Below, one piece after another: positions 9,499 to 17,443 of a DNA stretch of 40,218 nucleotides (position 1 is the stretch's first letter; each line of letters begins with the position of its first letter). The position numbers and the translations under genes are program-made. The notes under the pieces are model-generated. The model was not told where the DNA came from. It made no database searches and saw only the letters and a program-made list of their open reading frames with translations. The stretch is from an uncultured Aureispira sp. (lineage in GTDB: Bacteria > Bacteroidota > Bacteroidia > Chitinophagales > Saprospiraceae), in the NCBI GenBank assembly GCA_902727865.1, contig CACVAQ010000102.1, forward strand, positions 1 through 40,218. Reading direction: 5' to 3'.

Positions 9499-10341
9499 CT
9501 ATTTATAATTCAAATTTTTCCTGTAAATTCTAGTTTTTGAACAATGCAAGGTAAACATTTCTTTAGATTTATAAGGCAGCATATCATAATAACCTATTAT
9601 AAAGAAGCCATCATCCGCCAATGCGTCATAAAAAAGCTTTAAAACCTTCATTTTTAAAACTCGATCGAAATAAAGCATCACATTTCTACAGAAAATAATT
9701 TTAAAGCGTTCTCCCATTTCATCCTGCACCAAATTATGGCGTTCAAACCGAACATGTTTTTTTAGTTGTTTAATCACCTCAAAGCTCTGCTCCTGTTTAG
9801 AAAAATAACGGTCTACATTCCCTTCGGGATTGTACAAAGCATACGATTTGGCACATTTGTCCCAGATAATATTATTGTAGCGTCCTGCCTTTGCTTGAGC
9901 AAGTGCTTTCGTACTTAAATCGGTTGCAAGTATCCTTGACTTATGCAACAGAAAACGTTCTTTCAAGACTATACCCATGGTATAAATTTCTTCTCCAGTA
10001 GAACAGCCTGCATGCCAAATCGTTAATTCATTCTGATAACCGACTTGTTTAAGAACATCTTCTTTTATTTTTTGCCACAAATCATAATTCCTAAAAAACT
10101 CTGTCAAATTGACCAGAAGTTCATCTATATAAGATATGATTAGTGATTTGTCTCTCAACATTTGCGCCCATAAGCCAAGCATCGACTCCAAATCTTTTTT
10201 TGAAATCAGCCGCACCAAACCTCTTTTCAGCGACTTTTGTTCATAACGTGTAAAGTCCAACCCAAAACGAGTTTTTACGGCTGTCGTAAACGCATTTAGC
10301 TCCTCATCGGTTATTTGTAATCGTCCAGGTTTTTGTAGCAT
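9499..10341 (-). CDS. cheR: CheR-type protein-glutamate methyltransferase
   Basis: ELLVNLTEFFRNYDLW, IWHAGCSTGEEIYTMGI, ILATDLSTKALAQAKAGRY, FKIIFCRNVMLYFD. Confidence 0.93.
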   Translation of the reverse strand: MLQKPGRLQITDEELNAFTTAVKTRFGLDFTRYEQKSLKRGLVRLISKKDLESMLGLWAQMLRDKSLIISYIDELLVNLTEFFRNYDLWQKIKEDVLKQVGYQNELTIWHAGCSTGEEIYTMGIVLKERFLLHKSRILATDLSTKALAQAKAGRYNNIIWDKCAKSYALYNPEGNVDRYFSKQEQSFEVIKQLKKHVRFERHNLVQDEMGERFKIIFCRNVMLYFDRVLKMKVLKLFYDALADDGFFIIGYYDMLPYKSKEMFTLHCSKTRIYRKNLNYK

Positions 10342-10343
10342 GT

Positions 10344-10943
10344 TTAGACACTAACCCTTTTAATATCGTCAATAAAAGAGTTGTCCATAAACCATAAAAA
10401 CATAGGGCTAAATGATTTTTCTTTTGCCAAAAAGTTAGTCTTAAAATTAATAACATGCGACTGGTCGTCTAAACGATCCTGTATAAACCCCTCAAAATCA
10501 CCAGAATCAATAGTATCCAACTGAGGGACAGCACCGTGCATTTTTCGTTTTAATAAATTGGCAAATTGAGTAATCACTGCTGCTGCAATGATATTATCAA
10601 CCTCCAATAAAATAGCATCCTTCATCGTTTCAAACAAAACAGGATCGTTCGTTACTTCAGGAGGCAAGGCTGCTTTTTGTAACATTTCAGCTTCTTTATC
10701 TGTAAAGATCAAACAACAAAGCCCCTCTAATTCTCCGACCACTTCTGTTGTCAGCAAATGCACTTTCCCAGTACATCCTAATATTAAAGGCGTTTTATCT
10801 GCAATGCCCAAATTACTGACACCTATTTGGTCAACTACGATTGGTTCTTTCATAAAGAAAGAAAGTGTTTGCGCAGCACTACTCAAACCTTGATTTATAA
10901 TAGTTTTAGCGGTCTGCATTTCTGTTTTGTTAAAAACTTCCAT
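10344..10943 (-). CDS. CheC/CheX-family phosphatase-like chemotaxis protein
   Basis: ETMKDAILLEVDNIIAAAVITQFANLLKRKMHGAVP resembles a single CheC/X ExxN...P active-site segment; lies between cheR and cheA. Confidence 0.75.
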   Translation of the reverse strand: MEVFNKTEMQTAKTIINQGLSSAAQTLSFFMKEPIVVDQIGVSNLGIADKTPLILGCTGKVHLLTTEVVGELEGLCCLIFTDKEAEMLQKAALPPEVTNDPVLFETMKDAILLEVDNIIAAAVITQFANLLKRKMHGAVPQLDTIDSGDFEGFIQDRLDDQSHVINFKTNFLAKEKSFSPMFLWFMDNSFIDDIKRVSV

Positions 10944-10972
10944 ATTATTCTGTTGTCTTATGTTGTCTTTTA

Positions 10973-12772
10973 TTAGCCCAATGTAGCGATGTTTGTCCCG
11001 ATTCGTTTTTCCTTAAATAAATGCGAAAGAATACTAACAATATCGAGTACCAAACACATTCTCCCTGTTCCTAAAATAGTTACGCCGCTAAACAGAGCGA
11101 CATTATCAATAGGTGAAGGCAATTTCTTTTCCACAATTTCCTTCTGCTGCATCAATTTATCTACCACCAAACCGACCAAGCGATTATTATAACTTACGAT
11201 AACAATATCTAAATTAGGGCTGTCTTCCATTTGGTCGAAATGTTTATGCAAACTTCCTTTTGCGTCTAAATCCTTCATAGACTCTAGGTCAAACAAATCT
11301 TTTAGAAATACAATAGAAATTGTTTTGCCCAAATAAGTAGCAATTAAGCCCGTATTAATTTTATGAATTTCTTCCTTAGGCATCGAAATCACGGCTTCGG
11401 TATGAGCCAAAGCGATCGCAAATTCTTGCTGATCCAGTTGAAATAGCAAGGCCGCTTTAACGGCCATAGAAGAAGGCAAACCCAATGTAAAGGTTGTCCC
11501 TTTCCCTAGTTCTGTTTCTACCGAAATTTTACCTCCAATAGATTCAACGGCCATTCTTACCACATCCAATCCAACACCTCGTCCCGATATTTCGGTCACG
11601 ACTTCAGCATTAGAAAATCCTGGTTCGAATAAGCACAATAAAATTTCTTCTCTTGAAATAATAGGTGCATATTCCTTTGGAATCAAACCTTTTGCGACTG
11701 CCTTTTTCTTAATTTTATCTACATCAACGCCATGTCCATCATCACTAATTTCAATATAAACCGTATCCTTCTCATTTCTAGCCCTCAAGGTCACTGTTCC
11801 TTGCTCAGGTTTCCCCAACTTCAGGCGTTCTTCTGGAGGCTCAATACCATGTCCAACAGAATTTCGAACTAGATGCACCAAAGAATCACTCATCGTCTTC
11901 AACACGTTTCGATCAATCTCACTCTCTGTCCCCTCTAAAACCAAATCAACTTTCTTATGCTCGATCACCGCTGCATCTCTCAACACTCGATGAAATTTGT
12001 TAAATAAGAAACCAACTTGTACCAAGCGGACATCCATGACACTATATTGTAAATCTGATGTCAAGCGATGCAAACGAGCCATATCACTATTCATTCCTTT
12101 TTCTGCCGCTCGCTGCGCAATCAAAGTATCTTTTTCTATAATCAGTTCTCCTACAATATTCAGCAATTCATCTAACTTTCGGACAGGAACTTGTACCATA
12201 TCCGAAAGGATAATTTTATGTCCTTTATTTTCCCCCTCCTCTTCCTCAAATACATTCGGTTCACTTAGAAGTAGATCTTCTGCTAGTTTTTTTTCAGCCT
12301 TATCTAAAGGATTTTCAGTAGCGTTGGTCTTGTTGGTTAACGCTTCTTCTGTTTTAACAGGATTTTTTTCATTTTCAGCCTCGTGATAAGCTTTCGCTTT
12401 GCGCAAAGCGACTTGGAGTTTGGTGCGAATTCCTTTATAGCGAACCTTCGTTCCTGTTTTAACCGCTTGAATCAAGTCTCCTAAAATATCATTCGCTCTA
12501 AACAAGGATTGAAACAAGACGCTATCTAAAGTCACCCGTCTTAATTTCACTTCATTAAAAATATCCTCCATTACATGACTCAACTCAGCAATGGCATCAA
12601 ATCCCATCCCCATAGCATTGCCTTTGAGCGTATGCGTTATTCTAAAAATGGCGTCAATAGCAGGTCGGCTTTCGTTATTTTTCTCCAATTCCGTAAACAG
12701 ACGATTCAGCTCTTCATAGCTCTCTTCTGCTTCTGCTAGAAACATTTCTTTATATTCCTCTTCTTTTGCCAT
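10973..12772 (-). CDS. cheA: CheA chemotaxis histidine kinase
   Basis: Hpt ITHTLKGNAMGMGFD; LVRNSVGHGIEPPEER; DDGHGVD; GRGVGLDVVR; C-terminal CheW-like domain. Confidence 0.95.
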   Translation of the reverse strand: MAKEEEYKEMFLAEAEESYEELNRLFTELEKNNESRPAIDAIFRITHTLKGNAMGMGFDAIAELSHVMEDIFNEVKLRRVTLDSVLFQSLFRANDILGDLIQAVKTGTKVRYKGIRTKLQVALRKAKAYHEAENEKNPVKTEEALTNKTNATENPLDKAEKKLAEDLLLSEPNVFEEEEGENKGHKIILSDMVQVPVRKLDELLNIVGELIIEKDTLIAQRAAEKGMNSDMARLHRLTSDLQYSVMDVRLVQVGFLFNKFHRVLRDAAVIEHKKVDLVLEGTESEIDRNVLKTMSDSLVHLVRNSVGHGIEPPEERLKLGKPEQGTVTLRARNEKDTVYIEISDDGHGVDVDKIKKKAVAKGLIPKEYAPIISREEILLCLFEPGFSNAEVVTEISGRGVGLDVVRMAVESIGGKISVETELGKGTTFTLGLPSSMAVKAALLFQLDQQEFAIALAHTEAVISMPKEEIHKINTGLIATYLGKTISIVFLKDLFDLESMKDLDAKGSLHKHFDQMEDSPNLDIVIVSYNNRLVGLVVDKLMQQKEIVEKKLPSPIDNVALFSGVTILGTGRMCLVLDIVSILSHLFKEKRIGTNIATLG

Positions 12773-12907
12773 TCTTAATGATTAAATAATATTATTCTAA
12801 ATACAATATAATAATACTTCGTAGGTTTTCTAGTTTTTCACAAAAAAACATAAGAACCATTTTATACAACTTAAAATATTCTGTACCTAGTTTTATTTCT
12901 TTTATTT

Positions 12908-13984
12908 TTACGCCAAACAACTCACTAAAAAAGCAGCAATTTCGTCCAAATGAACCACTTGCTTTACGGCCTCCATTTCAACAGCCGCTTTAGGCATTCC
13001 ATAAACGATACAAGACGCCTCACTTTGTGCAATCGTGTAACTTCCCGCAGCTTTCATTGCCTTCAAGCCTATTGCACCATCTTTGCCCATTCCCGAAAGA
13101 ACAACACCAATAGCCCTTTTTTTATACGTTTTTGCCACAGAAAGCATTAGGGCATCAATAGAAGGATTATTATATGCTACAAATTGTTCTTCAGTTACTG
13201 CAAAGACATAGCTTCCTTTTTTACGTTCTATCGTCAGATTTATATCCCCTGGTGCCAAATAAACATTCCCAGCGATCAATTTAGCTCCTTGCTCAGCGAT
13301 ACTAACCTGCAATGGCGTCAATTGATCCAAGCGACTTGCAAAAGCAGCCATAAAACTCGCTGGCATATGTTGTGCAATAACAACTGGAATCGTTAAGTTC
13401 TTAGGCAAGCGTGTCAATATTCGCTCTAAAGCACGTGGTCCTCCTGTAGAAGCCCCTAAGACAATGCAATCATAAGAAATGAATTTGTCAAAAGAATGTT
13501 CATGAATATTGGATGTGATAGGATTTTTTAGCACTTCTTCTAGATTAATCGTGCTAGCTACCTTTATTTTTTTAATTAAATCTTGTTTTACCTCATCCAT
13601 ATTCACCCGATTCTTAGCAGGTTTATTCAGGTAGTCAATTGCCCCCAACTTCAAACCTTCCAATATAGGGTCCATATCTACATTACCTATAGAAGATAAT
13701 ATAATAATGGGAGTAGGACAATGCTTCATAATCTCTATGACGCCATAAATACCATCATACTCTCCCATATTAACATCCATCAAAACAACATCAGGTTTCA
13801 ACTCTTCTGTTGACACATAAGCTGATTTACCATTATTGACTTGTCCTACAACATCAATATCGGGGTCCGTATTAATAATATCATTGATTAGAATACGCAT
13901 CAATGCAGAATCATCTGCGATGAGTACCCGAATCTGTTTTTTCTTGTTCACGGTACCTGATTTAATCTTGCATTTCTTTGTCAA
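12908..13984 (-). CDS. cheB: CheB protein-glutamate methylesterase
   Basis: Receiver RVLIADDSALMR...VVLMDVNM; catalytic LGASTGGPRAL, IAQHMPASFM, VVLSGMGKDGAIG. Confidence 0.95.
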   Translation of the reverse strand: MTKKCKIKSGTVNKKKQIRVLIADDSALMRILINDIINTDPDIDVVGQVNNGKSAYVSTEELKPDVVLMDVNMGEYDGIYGVIEIMKHCPTPIIILSSIGNVDMDPILEGLKLGAIDYLNKPAKNRVNMDEVKQDLIKKIKVASTINLEEVLKNPITSNIHEHSFDKFISYDCIVLGASTGGPRALERILTRLPKNLTIPVVIAQHMPASFMAAFASRLDQLTPLQVSIAEQGAKLIAGNVYLAPGDINLTIERKKGSYVFAVTEEQFVAYNNPSIDALMLSVAKTYKKRAIGVVLSGMGKDGAIGLKAMKAAGSYTIAQSEASCIVYGMPKAAVEMEAVKQVVHLDEIAAFLVSCLA

Positions 13985-14330
13985 TAACCTCTAATAAACT
14001 CTCTGTTGTAAAGGGTTTGACAATGTAAGCCGCAGCACCTAAACTCATGCCTTCTTGAATCACAGAATCTTGGCCAACGGCACTAATCATAATGACTTTA
14101 GATGGAATATTTTCATCCTCTTTTAATACCCTCAAAATATCTGTACCAATCATATCAGGTAAGATATTATCTAAGGTAATTAAATCTGGTAGTAAGTCCA
14201 AAGCCATGTCAATTGCCGATTCTCCATTGGCAGCCTGTCCGACTACTTCGTACCCAGCTGCTGTCAAAGCAGAATTAATCATTGTACGCATGTACAAGGA
14301 ATCATCTACAATTAAAACTCGTTTACTCAT
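13962..14330 (-). CDS. cheY: CheY-like single-domain response regulator
   Basis: VLIVDDSLYMR...DLITLDNILPDM...KVIMISA...AAAYIVKPF; overlaps cheB by 23 nt. Confidence 0.9.
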   Translation of the reverse strand: MSKRVLIVDDSLYMRTMINSALTAAGYEVVGQAANGESAIDMALDLLPDLITLDNILPDMIGTDILRVLKEDENIPSKVIMISAVGQDSVIQEGMSLGAAAYIVKPFTTESLLEVIDKEMQD

Positions 14331-14464
14331 TTTATTTTTTATTTATACTTAATTTTTATAACGCTAGTTTTCTTTCTTATACTGTTATTGCCGAACGAAT
14401 GATTCTTCTAAAATAGCTAAAATTTTAACTTCTTCCCTAGATTAGCCCAATCAATATTCGCAAA

Positions 14465-14887
14465 CTACTTTTTATTCTCTTCTAGTTGCTCTAACAACCA
14501 TTTTATTCCCGCTTCTTTTTTTGTAAAAAGCTTAATCGGTACAGATCTTCCCATTTCATTTGGTTTTCCTCCAAAGAGTTTAAAATATAAATTCCCCATT
14601 ATTTTGGCCCCATATGAATTTAAAACCAACGCTCGGGCAACCTCACCTAATTCAATATTTTGATAAAAATCAAGTATATCTTTACTCGTATGTTTATCTG
14701 CGACTTCAATATAAAGCGCTTTGTCCTGTTTATTATCAATTAACTTTTTAAGTTTTTCGGTATCCCTTTTTACAATGTCTAGCGTATCTGCTTCATTCCA
14801 ATCTTCGTTATCTACTATTTCTATAATATTATCAGACCTTAATATATAGCTTACTATAGTTGCTTTAATAATTTGTACTGTTTCCAC
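14465..14887 (-). CDS. SpoIIAA/STAS-like small protein, tandem paralog 4 (last in transcript order)
   Basis: Shares GEVARALVLNSYGAKIMGNLYFKLFGGKPNEMGRSVPIKLFTKKEAGIKWLLEQ with three neighbours. Confidence 0.75.
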   Translation of the reverse strand: METVQIIKATIVSYILRSDNIIEIVDNEDWNEADTLDIVKRDTEKLKKLIDNKQDKALYIEVADKHTSKDILDFYQNIELGEVARALVLNSYGAKIMGNLYFKLFGGKPNEMGRSVPIKLFTKKEAGIKWLLEQLEENKK

Positions 14888-15223
14888 GGAATGTATTTTT
14901 AGGCTACATTTAGTACTTCATCACAACCTAGTCTACATAATATAATATAGTAGTGTATTGAAGCCTATTGTTTGTTCTCTTTTTGTTCTTGAAGTTATTT
15001 AAGAATAAGCTACCATTTCACAGAAGGCATCTAATCTCAGCGAAATCCTTACCATTTCTAGTGTATGTACTTCCATTATAACACTTTTTTTCAAAAAAAA
15101 ATATTTCATCGACACAAAACGGTTCGCTTTTATTTTTTTCTATTTCTTGAAGAATGTCGTTTTAGCGAAAAAAATAGACTCTATTTTTTAACGACTAATT
15201 TTGTTCAACTATTTAAATAAAAT

Positions 15224-15646
15224 TTATTGTTTTGCTCTTTTTACTTCCTGCAACAACCATTTAATGGCTTCTTTTTTTTTCGTAAAAAGCTTAATCGGAA
15301 CGACTCGTCCTGCTTCATTTGGTTTTCCTCCAAATAATTTCAAATATAAATTCCCCATGATTCTCGATCCAAAGGAATTGATCAATAAAGCTCGGGCAAC
15401 TTCTCCAAATTCAACCGTTTGATAATAATGAATGAGCTCCTTGCTAAGGTGTTTATCTCCGACTTTAATAAAAACACCTTTACTTCTTTGTCCTTCAACA
15501 AGTTTTTTAAATAATAAAGTATCCTGTTTTGCAGCGTCCAAAGTATTGGGTTGATCCCAATCCTCATTATCAGATATTTCTACAATATCATCTAGTCTTG
15601 ATAGATAATTTACGATGTTTCCTGTTACTATTTTTTCTTTATCCAT
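15224..15646 (-). CDS. SpoIIAA/STAS-like small protein, tandem paralog 3
   Basis: GEVARALLINSFGSRIMGNLYLKLFGGKPNEAGRVVPIKLFTKKKEAIKWLLQE. Confidence 0.75.
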   Translation of the reverse strand: MDKEKIVTGNIVNYLSRLDDIVEISDNEDWDQPNTLDAAKQDTLLFKKLVEGQRSKGVFIKVGDKHLSKELIHYYQTVEFGEVARALLINSFGSRIMGNLYLKLFGGKPNEAGRVVPIKLFTKKKEAIKWLLQEVKRAKQ

Positions 15647-15849
15647 AGCGCCTATATATTCAATCCGTTTATACCATCAAGACTTCGTCAAGCTTCGTTT
15701 TAGATATAGCTGCTTAATTTTCAAGCGCATATAATTTAGCAACAGCACCTTCGTCAGTATCCTTAGATGCTCTCTGACTGCGTAATTGCTCCCATCATCT
15801 TCAAAGGATATCAAATCGGCCTACGACTAGGCGACGAATTAACCTTCTT

Positions 15850-16266
15850 TTATTTATTTTCAGCAGCGTCTATTTGTTCAAATAGCCAGGCTTCAGCCAC
15901 TTCTTTTTTGGTAAAAAGTTTCATTGGAACAATTCTTCCTGCTTCGTTTGGTTTTTCTTTTGATAATTTAAGGTATAAATTACCAATAACCTTAGCTCCA
16001 TAAGAAGTCAAGAGTAATGCTCTCGCAACTTCCCCCCACTCAGCAGCCTGATAACAATCCAACAGTTTTTTTTCTATATGTCTATTCGGTACTTCAAACA
16101 AAATAGCTCTATTCGGTTGACCACCAAAAACTTCTTTAATGGCTGCTATATCTTTTTTTATCGTTGTGAGGGTATCTGGGTCCGTCCAGTCTTCATTATT
16201 AGATGCATGGACAATACCATCTGGTCTTAAGGTAATCGTCAACGCACCTGTTTTGTACTCTTTCAT
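15850..16266 (-). CDS. SpoIIAA/STAS-like small protein, tandem paralog 2
   Basis: GEVARALLLTSYGAKVIGNLYLKLSKEKPNEAGRIVPMKLFTKKEVAEAWLFEQ. Confidence 0.75.
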   Translation of the reverse strand: MKEYKTGALTITLRPDGIVHASNNEDWTDPDTLTTIKKDIAAIKEVFGGQPNRAILFEVPNRHIEKKLLDCYQAAEWGEVARALLLTSYGAKVIGNLYLKLSKEKPNEAGRIVPMKLFTKKEVAEAWLFEQIDAAENK

Positions 16267-16310
16267 TGGGACATTTTTTAACTTTTATGCTTTCCTATTT
16301 CTTTCTATAA

Positions 16311-16691
16311 TCATTCCTCAGCTTCTTTGTTTTTTATAAAAAGTTTCACAGGAACGACCCTCCCCGTTTCATTTGGTTTTCCTCCAAATAATTTCAAATA
16401 TAAATTCCCCGTCACCTTTGCACCAAATGAGTTTAAAAGCAAGGCTTGTGCAACAAGGCCTGCTTTAGTAGACTGATAATAATTTAAGACCTCTTTAGAT
16501 GCATGTCTATTGGGTATTTCAATCCAACAAGCTCTCGCTGGATTTTCATCTGTAAGTGTTTTAATTATAGCCATAATTTTCTTTGCATTTTCCAAGGTTC
16601 CACCCCCCTTCCAATCGTCATTCGTAAGTAAGGCTATAATATCATCGTCTCTCAAGACAATCGTCATTTCATCTGTATGATACTCTTTCAT
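16311..16691 (-). CDS. SpoIIAA/STAS-like small protein, tandem paralog 1
   Basis: AGLVAQALLLNSFGAKVTGNLYLKLFGGKPNETGRVVPVKLFIKNKEAEE; shorter C-terminus than its paralogs. Confidence 0.75.
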   Translation of the reverse strand: MKEYHTDEMTIVLRDDDIIALLTNDDWKGGGTLENAKKIMAIIKTLTDENPARACWIEIPNRHASKEVLNYYQSTKAGLVAQALLLNSFGAKVTGNLYLKLFGGKPNETGRVVPVKLFIKNKEAEE

Positions 16692-16883
16692 TACATCCTA
16701 TGTAGGGTCTTATAGTACATTAACTCAGTAAAAAAAGCCTTACCCCCTTGAATTACAGTCAATTAACAATATATACTAAACAACTACAAATCAATCTAAT
16801 AATTTTTTTTTTAAAATTTCCGTCTAAAAATCAAAAAAACATCGAACGATCCGTATTAAGAACTTAAATAGTATCATTTCGGT

Positions 16884-17417
16884 CTAAGGATAAGCCGTTT
16901 TTACCCCCTCAGACTCAATTAGTTTTATCATATCAATCAGAATAATCATTCGGTCCCCTACATTTACCACCCCCATCAAACAACTTGCATCCAATGTAGA
17001 ATACTGAATTAAGGTAGACGCTTTATCAATATCATCTACTTCAATCGTCAAGGTATTGGGAACTTCTTTGACTAAAATACCGATCTTAAAATCAGCATTT
17101 TCGACAACTAAAGTATAATTCTGTGTCAATCCTTCTCCTAAACCTTCTCCCAAACCAAACTTCTGTTCTAGGTCCATAATAGCAATAATGCTCCCACGGA
17201 TATTGGCGACTCCCTTGATATAAGGAGGCGTTTGTGGCATTCTCGCAACTCTAGGAGTCAAGACAACTTCTTTGATTTGGTCAATCGAAAGTCCATACTC
17301 CTCTCCAGCCAATTTAAAAATAATCAACTGCATTAATTCCGATTGCTCTTTGCTTTTCTGATGGTTCTCGGCCTCCCGTTGAACATCTTCTATAGTATAT
17401 TCTGTTTTGTCAGACAT
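16884..17417 (-). CDS. cheW: CheW adaptor protein
   Basis: LIIFKLAGEEYGLSIDQIKEVVLTPRVARMPQTPPYIKGVANIRGSIIAIMDLEQKFG. Confidence 0.95.
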   Translation of the reverse strand: MSDKTEYTIEDVQREAENHQKSKEQSELMQLIIFKLAGEEYGLSIDQIKEVVLTPRVARMPQTPPYIKGVANIRGSIIAIMDLEQKFGLGEGLGEGLTQNYTLVVENADFKIGILVKEVPNTLTIEVDDIDKASTLIQYSTLDASCLMGVVNVGDRMIILIDMIKLIESEGVKTAYP

Positions 17418-17443
17418 CTCTTCTATTTTTAATCAAAGTAAAT

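Noticed and set aside
12815-12835. AATACTTCGT-type motifs (also near 4345 and 24146) as relics of the ACTCCGTTGA element
   Set aside because: Matches are only 8-10 bp in AT-rich sequence without paired ends; cannot be distinguished from chance.
14888-15223. Possible fifth STAS-like paralog remnant between paralogs 3 and 4
   Set aside because: I could not find the diagnostic NLYLKLFGGKPNE or ARALLL segments in any frame of this AT-rich spacer.
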